Source of the DNA: Brevibacterium sediminis
GTDB taxonomy: Bacteria; Actinomycetota; Actinomycetes; Actinomycetales; Brevibacteriaceae
Length of the DNA: 64,000 nucleotides
Direction: 5' to 3'
Assembly (NCBI RefSeq): GCF_013623905.1
Contig: NZ_JABKDD010000003.1
Coordinates: 248,001 to 312,000 of the forward strand
Shown: positions 25,754 to 33,633 of the stretch, one piece after another
Layout: each line of letters opens with the position of its first letter
Numbering within the stretch: the first letter of the stretch is position 1
Translations under genes and position numbers: made by a program
The notes under the pieces: generated by a model
What the model was told of the DNA's origin: nothing
What the model saw: the letters and a program-made list of their open reading frames with translations, nothing else
The model's database searches: none

Positions 25754-26920
25754 TTAGTCGGTGACGGCCACCTGCCCCCGCATGAGCACTCGTGCCGTGC
25801 GAAAGAGGGAGGCGGCCGTCACCGTGTCCGCGTCGAAGACGGCACCGACCGTGACGACGCCCGAAGGGGTGGCCAGCCGCACTTCCGGCCCGACATTTTT
25901 GTCTTCGTCCCCGGTGTCGGACCCGGGCCTGGAGCGTCGGATGATGCGGTTGATGATCGTGTCCGGGATCTGCGCGGCCGCGGCCAGGCACATGGCTCCG
26001 GTTCCGGGCACGGCTTTGTGCGTCTGCCCCATGGAGATCATTCGCACGAGCAGGTCGGCCTCCTCGGCGGCCAGGGTCGTTCCGTCGAGCAGTCGGGTGG
26101 GCTGTGGGGCGGTGACCACGGCGACCTTCGGCACGACGTCCGGCGCTTCCTCCGGTGACTCACACAGCCCCATCCGCACAGCGGCGTTGCGGCGCAGCTC
26201 CGCGATCATGCCCATCGCGTGCTTGTTCGCGTCGATCTCCTCCGGAGATTCGGTGCCCTTGAGTCCGATCGCAGCACCCGGGACGATGACGACGGGCAGG
26301 GTGGCGTCGACGAGGCTGACCTCGAACATCGCCCCACCGGCAGTGATGGACTCGGCTGCCTTCCCCGTCGGTAGGAGTCCGGCGGTGCGGCTGCCGGCCG
26401 GGTCGGGGTAGATGAGTTCGAGCGGTGCGCCCGTTCCGCTGACTCCGGGCAGCACCAGATCTCCCGTAACGTCGGCCTGCCCATCGACGACGCCGAGGCC
26501 GACGTCGACGAGTTTCTGCGTGTTCGTATTGAACAGCCGGAAGACATGCCATCCATCGGCTGCGGAGATCAGCCCGGCCGACAAGGCGAAGGGCACGACC
26601 CCGGACGACAGATTTCCGCAGTTGCCGGAATAGTCGACGGCCGCCTCGGTGACGGAGACCTGACCGAACGTGTAGTCGAGGTCGACCCCATCCCTCGCCG
26701 AGGCGGCCACGACGACGATCTTCGACAGCGAGGAGATTCCCCCGCCCATTCCATCGAGCTGACGGCCGAACGGATCGGGCGAGCCCATCGCCTGGCAGAA
26801 GATCGTGTCCCACTCCGCCGTGTCCCCGTCGGGACTCAGCGACGGCAGCGCGGATTCGCTGAAGAACAGTCCCTTGCTTGTGCCGCCGCGAACGAACGTG
26901 GCATCGATCCACCGAGTCAT
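25754..26920 (-). CDS. PrpF-family isomerase (possible 4-oxalomesaconate tautomerase)
   Basis: Protein of 388 aa with the PrpF/DUF453 fold, a two-domain relative of diaminopimelate epimerase. Typical segments are TFVRGGTSKGLFF near residue 7, MGGGISSLSKIVVV near 58, YSGNCGNLSSGVVPFAL near 97 and MGQTHKAVPGTGAMCLAAAA near 300. Family members isomerise unsaturated di- or tricarboxylates: aconitate (PrpF), methylitaconate, or 4-oxalomesaconate (GalD/LigU). The gene is 4 bp behind an aromatic-acid MFS gene and in the same operon as an aryl-aldehyde dehydrogenase, which favours aromatic catabolism. GalD would imply gallate or 4,5-cleavage chemistry that is absent from this window. The start at 26920 fits the family; the stop lies 3 bp from the convergent nuclease stop. 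Confidence 0.82.
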   Translation of the reverse strand: MTRWIDATFVRGGTSKGLFFSESALPSLSPDGDTAEWDTIFCQAMGSPDPFGRQLDGMGGGISSLSKIVVVAASARDGVDLDYTFGQVSVTEAAVDYSGNCGNLSSGVVPFALSAGLISAADGWHVFRLFNTNTQKLVDVGLGVVDGQADVTGDLVLPGVSGTGAPLELIYPDPAGSRTAGLLPTGKAAESITAGGAMFEVSLVDATLPVVIVPGAAIGLKGTESPEEIDANKHAMGMIAELRRNAAVRMGLCESPEEAPDVVPKVAVVTAPQPTRLLDGTTLAAEEADLLVRMISMGQTHKAVPGTGAMCLAAAAQIPDTIINRIIRRSRPGSDTGDEDKNVGPEVRLATPSGVVTVGAVFDADTVTAASLFRTARVLMRGQVAVTD

Positions 26921-26924
26921 GCTT

Positions 26925-28205
26925 TCAGCGTAGCGACTTCGGCACGATCGCCATGGCAGCGAACCCGAGGACTGCCACGACGGCGAAGAGGTAGAAGCCC
27001 CACGGGTAGGCGATGCCCGCGGTGACGAGGGCACCGGTGATGAACGGACCGACGATGGCACCGATCCGCCCGATGCCCGAAGCCATGCCCAGCGCGGTGC
27101 CGCGGGCCTGAGCCGGGTAGATGGCCGAGACGAAGGCGTAGACGAGCACCTGGGCGGAGAAGACGAAGACTCCGGTGATGAATACCGCGATGTTGAGCAG
27201 CACCTGGCTGGTCATCGGAATCGACAGTGCGGCGAGGAAGATGGCTGCGAGGACGAACCACATGAGCACGATCTTCTTCGTCCCGTGCTTATCGGCCAGC
27301 CAGCCGGCCAGGACGAGTCCGACGACGGCGCCGATGTTCATGACGAAGAGCATGACCAGCGAGTCCGAGACCTCGTAGCCGGCGTCGGCCATGATCTTCG
27401 GCAGCCAGGTGTTGAGTCCGTAGACCAACAGGAGTCCCATGAAGCTCGCTGCCCACACGCCGATGGTCACCAGCGCCAGCTTGCCCTCGAAAAGTCCCGC
27501 CATTCCTGTCTTCGCCTGTGCGTCGACGGTGCCGGACGGATCGGCGGCGTCGGCGTCCACCGTCTGCGCGGCTGCGGGGTTGCGTTTGAGTTCCTGAGCG
27601 ATGAGGAAGACCTCGGATTCGGGCAGCTTGAAGATCAGGAGGGGCACCATGACGAGGCCGGCGATTCCGCCGGCGAGGAAGAGCAGGTGCCAGTTGTGGG
27701 AGTAGGCGACGGCGAGCAGGGAGATCGCGACGGCGCCGGCATGGTAGCCGGTCATCGTCAGCGTCGTGGCCTTTCCGGTCTTACCCGACTTGTTGTACTC
27801 GCTGATGTAGGCGAGAGCGCTGGGCATCACGGCACCGAGGAACAGCCCGGCGATGAACCGGTAGATGGTGAACAGTGCAACGTTCGGAGCGAACGCGACG
27901 AGCAGAGTGAAGACGCTGAAGCCGATGACGCAGCCGATGATCGCCCACCGTCGTCCGATCCGGTCGACGACGGGGCCGACGGATACGGCGCCGAGGCCAA
28001 CGCCCACGAGGCTGAGCGTCGCCACCATCGTGGCCGCCTCGGGGGTGAATCCGAGGGCCTCGGTGGCCAGCAACTCAGGGATGACCGCGCCGAGGACGAC
28101 GAGGTCGAAGCCCTCCAAAGCGACAGCCAGCCAGCACAGGACGGCCGGCCAGCGGCCCGCCGAGGCGGAACCGGTCGTGGATGCGGATGGGGTGGTTGCG
28201 GACAT
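26925..28205 (-). CDS. MFS transporter, aromatic acid:H+ symporter (PcaK/BenK type)
   Basis: Twelve-helix major facilitator of 426 aa. The AAHS family pattern is visible: FDLVVLGAVIPELL near residue 33, GPVVDRIGRRWAII near 77 (the conserved loop 2-3 motif), EYNKSGKTGKATTL near 136, LNTWLPKIM near 264 and GWLADKHGTKK near 302. AAHS proteins import 4-hydroxybenzoate, protocatechuate, benzoate or similar acids. It lies between the aryl-aldehyde dehydrogenase (28 bp upstream) and the PrpF-like gene (4 bp downstream). The adjacent divergent IclR protein probably regulates it. The specific substrate cannot be read from sequence. Confidence 0.88.
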   Translation of the reverse strand: MSATTPSASTTGSASAGRWPAVLCWLAVALEGFDLVVLGAVIPELLATEALGFTPEAATMVATLSLVGVGLGAVSVGPVVDRIGRRWAIIGCVIGFSVFTLLVAFAPNVALFTIYRFIAGLFLGAVMPSALAYISEYNKSGKTGKATTLTMTGYHAGAVAISLLAVAYSHNWHLLFLAGGIAGLVMVPLLIFKLPESEVFLIAQELKRNPAAAQTVDADAADPSGTVDAQAKTGMAGLFEGKLALVTIGVWAASFMGLLLVYGLNTWLPKIMADAGYEVSDSLVMLFVMNIGAVVGLVLAGWLADKHGTKKIVLMWFVLAAIFLAALSIPMTSQVLLNIAVFITGVFVFSAQVLVYAFVSAIYPAQARGTALGMASGIGRIGAIVGPFITGALVTAGIAYPWGFYLFAVVAVLGFAAMAIVPKSLR

Positions 28206-28233
28206 CGGTGTCTCCGGGGTGTTGTCGTGCAGG

Positions 28234-29691
28234 TCAGAACGGGTAAGGCGCGATGGACGAGCGCATCGTCACCCATTGGGTTTCGGTGAAGGCTTCGATG
28301 TTGGCTTCGGCTCCACCGAAACGGGATCCGTTGCCGGAGTCCTTCATGCCACCGAAGGGGACGTTGGCCTCATCGGAGACGGTCTGTTCGTTGATGTGGA
28401 CCTTCCCTGTGTCGACGAGGTCGGCGAGGTCCATGGCCAGACCCACATCGCCGAGGATGCCCAAGGAGAGTCCGTATTCGCTGGCATTGACCATCTCGGC
28501 GGCTTCGTCGAGGGTGGAGAAGCGGGCCACCGGGGCGATGGGTCCGAAGATCTCCTGCGCCCAGGCGGGGTTCGAGGGGCTGAGATCGGTGAGCACCGTG
28601 GGCGGGACGAAGGCCCCTTCGCCCGGCCCGCCGGCGACGAGCGAGGCGCCGTCGGCGGTAGCTTTGTCGAGGATGTCGCGAACGTGGGTGCGCTGTTTCT
28701 CGTCGATGATCGGTCCGATCGCAACCTCCTCGGTGGCGGGGTTGCCCACCGGCAGATTGCGGGCGCGTTCGGCCAGCTGTTCGACGTATTCGTCGTAGAT
28801 GGATTCGTGGACGAGGTGGCGGCCGGTGGTCATGCAGATCTGGCCTTGGTGCATCCACGATCCGAAGGCCCCCGCCGAGGTGGCGGGACCGACCTCGGCT
28901 CCGGGAAGGACGACGAGCGCATTGTTGCCCCCGAGCTCGAGGTGGCAGCGCTTGAGGAGGCGACCGGCGGCTTCGCCGACCTTGCGTCCGGCCGCGGTGG
29001 AGCCGGTGAACGAGATGACGGAGACCTCGGGTGCGGCGACGACGGCTTCACCGGCGTCGAGGCCGCCGGGCAGGACCTGGAGCAGTCCTTCGGGCAGTCC
29101 CGCCTCGGCGAAGACCTTCGCGATCGTCACTCCGGCGCACACGGCGGTGCGCGGATCCGGCTTGAGCAGGACCGCGTTGCCCAGGGCCAGGGCCGGGGCG
29201 ACGGAGCGCATGGCGAGGATGAGGGGGAAGTTGAACGGGGCGATGACGGAGACGACTCCGGCGGGCACTCGGCGGGCGAAGGACCAGCGGGGTTCGTTCG
29301 ATGTGAGCACCTGCCCCTTGGGGTGGCTGGGCAGGGCGGAGGATTCGAAGCAGATGGCTTCGGCCGAGGAGAGTTCGAGTGCGGCCTTCGGCGGGATGGA
29401 GCCGGCTTCGCGGATGATCCATCCGGAGAGCTCTTCGGCGTGTTCGGCCCACAGAGCACCGGCGCGGCGCAGCACTGCAGCCCGTTCGGCCGGGGTGGTC
29501 TGCGCCCATTCCTTCTGTGCAGCGGCGGCTCGCGTGGCGGCGGCGGTGACGTCGTCGGCGCTGGCGGCACCGAGGCGGCCGAGGGTCTCACCGGTGGCCG
29601 GTTCGATGACGTCGTAGGTCTCTCCTGAGCCGGCGGCCCAGGTGCCGGTGAAGATCTTCTCGTGCCAGTCGGTTCCCAGGAAATCAGTCAT
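28234..29691 (-). CDS. Aryl-aldehyde dehydrogenase (benzaldehyde/vanillin type)
   Basis: NAD(P)-dependent aldehyde dehydrogenase of 485 aa. Motifs in order are APFNFPLILA near 151, FTGSTAAGRKVGE near 228, general base Glu252 in LELGGNNA, catalytic Cys286 in HQGQICMTTGRH, EIFGPIAPV near 390 and VPFGGMKDSGNG near 450. The HQGQICM context is characteristic of benzaldehyde and vanillin dehydrogenases rather than fatty-aldehyde enzymes, so oxidation of an aromatic aldehyde to the benzoate level is likely. It heads the leftward operon with the MFS and PrpF-like genes and is divergent from iclR. Vanillate O-demethylase genes are not in the window, so benzaldehyde, 4-hydroxybenzaldehyde and vanillin all remain possible. 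Confidence 0.87.
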   Translation of the reverse strand: MTDFLGTDWHEKIFTGTWAAGSGETYDVIEPATGETLGRLGAASADDVTAAATRAAAAQKEWAQTTPAERAAVLRRAGALWAEHAEELSGWIIREAGSIPPKAALELSSAEAICFESSALPSHPKGQVLTSNEPRWSFARRVPAGVVSVIAPFNFPLILAMRSVAPALALGNAVLLKPDPRTAVCAGVTIAKVFAEAGLPEGLLQVLPGGLDAGEAVVAAPEVSVISFTGSTAAGRKVGEAAGRLLKRCHLELGGNNALVVLPGAEVGPATSAGAFGSWMHQGQICMTTGRHLVHESIYDEYVEQLAERARNLPVGNPATEEVAIGPIIDEKQRTHVRDILDKATADGASLVAGGPGEGAFVPPTVLTDLSPSNPAWAQEIFGPIAPVARFSTLDEAAEMVNASEYGLSLGILGDVGLAMDLADLVDTGKVHINEQTVSDEANVPFGGMKDSGNGSRFGGAEANIEAFTETQWVTMRSSIAPYPF

Positions 29692-29775
29692 TGTCTGTCC
29701 TCACTTCTTTGTCGGGGCGGGACTGTGGTGCACCTCTCGTCAGAGTAGTGACCGAGACCACCCGAAGCCACATTG

Positions 29776-29792
29776 CTCCCATTCATTGAGAA
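29776..29792. promoter_or_regulatory. Shared 17-bp sequence, copy 1 (putative IclR site)
   Basis: CTCCCATTCATTGAGAA lies in the aldehyde dehydrogenase/iclR divergent gap. An identical copy is found upstream of pobA at 46213. A second TTGAGAA starts at 29799. Direct TTGAGAA repeats would suit an IclR-family operator. Confidence 0.65.
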
Positions 29793-29815
29793 TTTTGCTT
29801 GAGAACCGCTAGAAT
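29786..29815 (+). promoter_or_regulatory. Putative iclR promoter
   Basis: TTGAGA (-35) and TAGAAT (-10) are separated by 18 bp, with the -10 ending 7 nt before the iclR ATG. The transcript would be leaderless or nearly so, which agrees with the poor ribosome site. The shared 17-mer overlaps the -35, as expected for autoregulation. Confidence 0.5.
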
Positions 29816-29822
29816 CCGAGGC

Positions 29823-30593
29823 ATGGCGAACTCTCCTTCCGGCGACTCGATGATCGATCGGCTCGTGCGCGTGCTCGCATCCTTCGACCCGGACCATCAG
29901 ACCCTGAGCACCGACGAGATCGCCGAGCGTGCCGAACTGCCGAAGTCGACGGCCTACCGACTCATCGGTGAGATGATGCGTCACGATCTGCTCCAGCGCG
30001 ACCCCAACGGCCGCATCCGGATCGGCGTCGGGATGTGGGAGCTGTCGAACCGCGCCTCCGATGCCGTCGATCTGGCTTCGGTGGCCAGGCCGCACATGAT
30101 GGGTGTACACGAGTTCGTCGGTGAGAACACCCAGTTGGGCATTCTGCGGGAGCGGGAGGTGCTCATCATCGAGCGCATGTCGGCGCCGAATGCGGTCATC
30201 CACCGGTCGAAGACCGCCGGTCGACTGCCGGCTCATGCGTCGTCCTGTGGACTCGTGCTCTTGGCTTATGCGCCCAAACATGTGCGTGAGGCGTATCTGC
30301 GGGGGCCGCTGTCTGCCATCACGGAGAAGACGACAACGGATCCTGCAGCTCTGCGCAAGATGTTCACTTCCATCCGGTCTCACCATTTCGCCGAACTCTC
30401 CGGCCATATCGATGAGGGCACGACAGGAATCACGGTTCCTGTCTTCGACGCCGGCGGGGCGGCGATCGCCGGGCTCGGCGTCGTCATCGATTCGGAGCAC
30501 CGTAAAGGCGTGCCCGCGATCATGCGGGTCCTGCGGACCGCCTCGGCGAGGATCACGCAGGACCTTACCGCCGATCATCGATTCGCCGGCTGA
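29823..30593 (+). CDS. IclR-family transcriptional regulator
   Basis: Regulator of 256 aa with an N-terminal winged helix (MIDRLVRVLASF, then LSTDEIAERAELPKSTAYRL near residue 40) and a C-terminal IclR effector domain (LGILREREVLIIERM, then AHASSCGLVLLAY near 145 and GTTGITVPVFDAGGAAIAGLGV near 200). IclR proteins such as PobR, PcaR and PcaU control 4-hydroxybenzoate and protocatechuate genes. Here it is divergent from the aldehyde dehydrogenase-transporter operon and shares a 17-bp upstream sequence with pobA, so it may control both loci. The start at 29823 has no good Shine-Dalgarno sequence; a TTG at 29799 would add eight residues. Confidence 0.88.
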   Translation: MANSPSGDSMIDRLVRVLASFDPDHQTLSTDEIAERAELPKSTAYRLIGEMMRHDLLQRDPNGRIRIGVGMWELSNRASDAVDLASVARPHMMGVHEFVGENTQLGILREREVLIIERMSAPNAVIHRSKTAGRLPAHASSCGLVLLAYAPKHVREAYLRGPLSAITEKTTTDPAALRKMFTSIRSHHFAELSGHIDEGTTGITVPVFDAGGAAIAGLGVVIDSEHRKGVPAIMRVLRTASARITQDLTADHRFAG

Positions 30594-30609
30594 GTCAGAT
30601 CGCTGCGAC

Positions 30610-30996
30610 TCAGACCAGCACACCGACGAGCAGGCAGACCACACCGAACAACGGCAGCGTGCCCTGTTTGAGCGCGGAGGCGAGCAGCTCACGGCTTGAG
30701 AGTGCGAGCACCAGCGCTGCGGCGAGCATCGATCCTGCCCCGACGAAGACGAGGGTGAGACCGACCGCGGCAGAGCCTGCGCCGAAGACGATGAGGCCGA
30801 TGAACACAGCGAGGGCCAAGAAGAGGTTGTAGAAGCCCTGGTTGAAGGCCAGGGACTTCGTCGCCGCAGCCTCGGCTTCGGTCGTGCCGAACGTGGCGCG
30901 GGCACGTGGACTCGTCCAGGCGATGGACTCCAAGTAGAAGATGAAGACGTGCAGGGCGGCGGCGAGGCCGGCGAGGACAAGTCCGGCGATCGTCAT
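30610..30996 (-). CDS. DUF1304 family small membrane protein
   Basis: Protein of 128 aa with four predicted helices. It begins with a helix containing LAAALHVFIFYLES, then WTSPRARATFG, NQGFYNLFLALA near residue 52 and a C-terminal helix. The His/Glu in the first helix and the NQGxYN motif are typical of DUF1304, whose function is unknown. Its ATG overlaps the stop of the upstream DUF2277 gene by 4 bp, so the two are co-translated. It converges with iclR, with 16 bp between their ends. Confidence 0.85.
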   Translation of the reverse strand: MTIAGLVLAGLAAALHVFIFYLESIAWTSPRARATFGTTEAEAAATKSLAFNQGFYNLFLALAVFIGLIVFGAGSAAVGLTLVFVGAGSMLAAALVLALSSRELLASALKQGTLPLFGVVCLLVGVLV

Positions 30997-31256
30997 GCGC
31001 GAGCCGCGAATCTGGCTCGCCGCTTCTCCGCTTCCTCCTCTCGATTCTTCGGCGGCGCGTTCGTCACCAGCGCATCGAGGAGGTGCTGGGTGGTGTGGGC
31101 GATCTCCTCGACAGCAGCGTCGAAGGCCTCAGCATTGGCCTGCGAGGGCTTCGTCGTGCCGGCGATCTTGCGCACATACTGCAGTGCGGCGGCGTGGACT
31201 TCGTCGGAGGTGGCGGCAGGTTCGAAATTATGGAGGGTCCTGATGTTTCTGCACAT
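30993..31256 (-). CDS. DUF2277 family protein
   Basis: Small soluble protein of 87 aa starting MCRNIRTLHNFEPAATSDE, the typical DUF2277 N-terminus. Next comes AALQYVRKIAGTTKPSQAN and a Glu/Arg-rich C-terminal helix. Its function is unknown. An open frame extends a long way upstream on this strand, but that part is antisense to the alarmone synthetase and carries no family sequence, so I placed the start at 31256. It is divergent from the synthetase and overlaps the DUF1304 gene by 4 bp. Confidence 0.85.
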   Translation of the reverse strand: MCRNIRTLHNFEPAATSDEVHAAALQYVRKIAGTTKPSQANAEAFDAAVEEIAHTTQHLLDALVTNAPPKNREEEAEKRRARFAARA

Positions 31257-31319
31257 GCCAAAACGGTACTCCTCGGCACTGACACAGAACAGATGTTCCG
31301 CCGATACACTGAGGCCACA

Positions 31320-32069
31320 ATGGAGATCCGGAAAGAGATGACGCCAACAGAGACCGCCCTGACACCACAGCAGATCGAAAGCATCCGTCAGCTGCGCCTG
31401 GATTTCTCGCAGCTGATCATGCACCACCGCTTCGTCATCGACGAGGTGCTCACGAAGATCTCGATCCTGCGCGAGGAGTCCGTCCACACGCGCAGCTACA
31501 ACCCGATCGAGCACATCTCCTCTCGCGTGAAGTCGCCACGGAGCCTGCTGGAGAAGGTCCACCGTCGGGGCCTGCCGCTCGACACCGCGATCATCCGCCG
31601 CGAGATCACCGACATCGCAGGCATCCGCATCACCTGCAGCTTCATCGCCGACACCTACCACGTCCTCGAGCTGCTCACCGCGCAGAACGACGTCCGCCTC
31701 GTCGAGGTCAAGGACTACATCGCAGAGCCGAAGCCCAACGGCTACCGCAGCCTGCACGCGATCCTCGAGGTACCGGTGTTCCTCCGCAGCGGGCCGACCC
31801 CGGTCATCTGCGAGGTGCAGATCCGCACGATCGCGATGGACTTCTGGGCGAGCCTCGAACATAAGATCCACTACAAGTTCGACGGCGACGTTCCCGAACG
31901 TCTCGTCGGCGAACTCACCGAGGCGGCCGACGCGGCCAGCGAACTCGACCGGAAGATGGAACGCCTCCACGCCGAGGTCAGGAGCGGTTCACCGGATGTC
32001 GATTCCGGTGAGGAGTTCGACCAGGAGGCTCTGCGGATCCTTTGGGACCTCAGTCGGCGGGAGGGCTAG
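31320..32069 (+). CDS. Small alarmone synthetase ((p)ppGpp synthetase, RelQ/YjbM-like)
   Basis: Stand-alone GTP pyrophosphokinase of about 249 aa containing only the RelA/SpoT synthetase domain, with no HD hydrolase, TGS or ACT parts. Visible motifs are SRVKSPRSLLEKVHRRG near residue 68 (ATP-binding basic helix), DIAGIRITCSFIADTY near 98, the guanine-binding loop KDYIAEPKPNGYRSLH near 131 and EVQIRTIAMDFWASLEHKIH near 165 with the catalytic Glu. It would make (p)ppGpp from GTP/GDP and ATP under stress. ATG codons at 31293 and 31338 are alternative starts. It overlaps the convergent RibD-like gene by 20 bp. Confidence 0.9.
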   Translation: MEIRKEMTPTETALTPQQIESIRQLRLDFSQLIMHHRFVIDEVLTKISILREESVHTRSYNPIEHISSRVKSPRSLLEKVHRRGLPLDTAIIRREITDIAGIRITCSFIADTYHVLELLTAQNDVRLVEVKDYIAEPKPNGYRSLHAILEVPVFLRSGPTPVICEVQIRTIAMDFWASLEHKIHYKFDGDVPERLVGELTEAADAASELDRKMERLHAEVRSGSPDVDSGEEFDQEALRILWDLSRREG

Positions 32070-32628
32070 ACCTCTTGGGTCGGTACGTGCGACCGAAGCT
32101 GCGGGCGTTCGCCGTATCGATCGTCTCGAGCTCCCAGTCGACCCGCCGTCCGCCGGGAACATCGAAGATCCGCACTCCGTCGCCGAGGAAGACCGGCGCG
32201 ACGTAGACCTGGAGTTCGTCGATGAGGTCGACCTCGAGTGCCTGCCGGGCAATATCGGCGCTGATGATCTGGATGTCACGGTCACCGGCGATCTGCTGGG
32301 CCTTCTCGACTGCCTCGGTGATGGTGCAGTTCATCGCGGTCACCGAGGCGTCCCCGGCCAATTCCTCGGGACGATGGGTGAGGATGATCTCCGTCCCCGA
32401 CCAGGCTCCCCCGTAGGCCTCGGACGTCAGCTCATCGCGTTCGTCGGCCTGATCCTTGGCCGCGTCGTAGCCGCGGCGGCCGGAGATGATGACGGCGACC
32501 TTCGACGCCATGCCCTCGGTGGTGCCTTCGGCGTTCGGCTCGGAGGCCGAGAGCCACGACATGTCATGGCCTGGCCCGGCGATGAATCCGTCGATCGAAC
32601 AGGTGAAACCCCATGCCACTTTTCCCAT
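32050..32628 (-). CDS. RibD C-terminal / dihydrofolate reductase-like protein
   Basis: Protein of 192 aa with the dihydrofolate reductase fold of the RibD_C family. It starts MGKVAWGFTCSIDGFIAGP and contains VAVIISGRRGYD near residue 64, TEIILTHRP near 95, DIQIISADIARQAL near 133 and LQVYVAPVFLGDGVRIF near 152. Such stand-alone proteins are common in actinobacteria and probably are NADPH-dependent reductases of unknown substrate, not true riboflavin enzymes. The start at 32628 matches the family N-terminus; a longer frame to 32688 would run through the palindrome at 32663. Confidence 0.87.
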   Translation of the reverse strand: MGKVAWGFTCSIDGFIAGPGHDMSWLSASEPNAEGTTEGMASKVAVIISGRRGYDAAKDQADERDELTSEAYGGAWSGTEIILTHRPEELAGDASVTAMNCTITEAVEKAQQIAGDRDIQIISADIARQALEVDLIDELQVYVAPVFLGDGVRIFDVPGGRRVDWELETIDTANARSFGRTYRPKRSSPPAD

Positions 32629-32662
32629 CGCTCCCCCTCGAGCCGCAGCGATCATCAATCTA

Positions 32663-32677
32663 GTTGCAGATTGCAAC
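32663..32677. promoter_or_regulatory. Operator-like palindrome upstream of the RibD-like gene
   Basis: GTTGCA and TGCAAC flank a 3-nt spacer, with matching outer CT/AG bases. On the leftward strand it sits in the spacer between TTAACT and TAGATT, a possible promoter for the RibD-like gene. A repressor site is inferred; no regulator gene is adjacent. Confidence 0.5.
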
Positions 32678-32826
32678 CAGTTAACCATTGTTGCCGGCCT
32701 CGATCAATGCCCCGTGTGACCGAACAGGCCGACTTACAGCGGAATGTTCTCCGACTCTTCCTCGTTACGCCTGGTGAGGGCCACATCAGCTGGGCCCGAG
32801 GATTTTCGAGAAAGAGAGTCACCACC

Positions 32827-33585
32827 ATGGCAGATTTCACGAACAAGGTCGCACTCGTCACCGGAGGCGGATCGGGCCTCGGAGAGGCGATTTCCAAGGA
32901 CCTCGCCTCCAAGGGCGCGAAGGTCGTCATCACCGACATCAACCTCGAGGCAGCCGAGCGTGTCGCCGGTGAGGTCACCGAGGCCGGAGGCACCGCCTCG
33001 GCAATCCAGCAGGACACGTCCTCGAAGGAGGACTCGGAGAAGGTCGTCAAGTTCGCCGTCGACACCTACGGCGGACTCAACTTCGCCGTGAACAACGCGG
33101 GCATCGGCGGCAAGCAGGTGCCCGTCGGCGAGACTGACCTCGATTCGTGGGACAAGGTCATCGACGTCAACCTCAACGGCGTCCTCTACGGAATGCGCTT
33201 CCAGATCCCGGCCATGCTCGAGAACGGCGCAGCGGAGTCGGCGATCGTCAATATGGCTTCGGTTCACGGAACCGTCGCCGCGATCAACAACGGCGCTTAC
33301 ACCGCAGCCAAGCACGGCGTCGTCGGCATCACGAAGAATGCCGCCGCCGAGTACGGCGCCGAAGGCTTGCGCATCAACGCAGTCGGCCCCGGCTACATCA
33401 CAACTCCCCTGCTCGAATCGAGCCTGGACGCCGAAACGCTTGAAGGACTCAAGGCCAAGCACCCTCTCGGCCGCCTGGGCACCGCCGATGAAGTTGCAAA
33501 GGTCGTATCGTTCCTGCTCTCCGACGATGCCTCGTTCGTCACCGGCGCCTATTACCTCATTGACGGCGGCTACACCGCGGTGTGA
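32827..33585 (+). CDS. Short-chain dehydrogenase/reductase
   Basis: Classical SDR of 252 aa. The cofactor motif TGGGSGLGE (residues 12-20), Asp37 in VVITDIN (which favours NAD(H)), NNAG at 89-92 and the catalytic Ser145, Tyr158 and Lys162 (YTAAK) are all present. The C-terminus ITGAYYLIDGGYTAV type is normal for the family. The substrate cannot be predicted. The gene is divergent from the RibD-like gene and convergent with the multicopper oxidase, so its neighbours give no pathway context. The ATG at 32827 is preceded by GAAAGAG. Confidence 0.9.
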   Translation: MADFTNKVALVTGGGSGLGEAISKDLASKGAKVVITDINLEAAERVAGEVTEAGGTASAIQQDTSSKEDSEKVVKFAVDTYGGLNFAVNNAGIGGKQVPVGETDLDSWDKVIDVNLNGVLYGMRFQIPAMLENGAAESAIVNMASVHGTVAAINNGAYTAAKHGVVGITKNAAAEYGAEGLRINAVGPGYITTPLLESSLDAETLEGLKAKHPLGRLGTADEVAKVVSFLLSDDASFVTGAYYLIDGGYTAV

Positions 33586-33602
33586 TCGCTCTGTCGATGA
33601 CG

Positions 33603-33633
33603 CACGAGCACTGTCACCGCCTCAGTGCTCGTG
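33603..33633. terminator. Bidirectional hairpin between SDR and multicopper oxidase
   Basis: Perfect 11-bp arms CACGAGCACTG and CAGTGCTCGTG with a 9-nt loop follow the SDR stop by 17 bp and overlap the oxidase stop codon. It could end transcription from both sides. Confidence 0.6.

Noticed and set aside
31257..31970. N-terminal extension of the DUF2277 gene
   Set aside because: The extension lies entirely antisense to the alarmone synthetase, and the DUF2277 start MCRNIR is intact at 31256.
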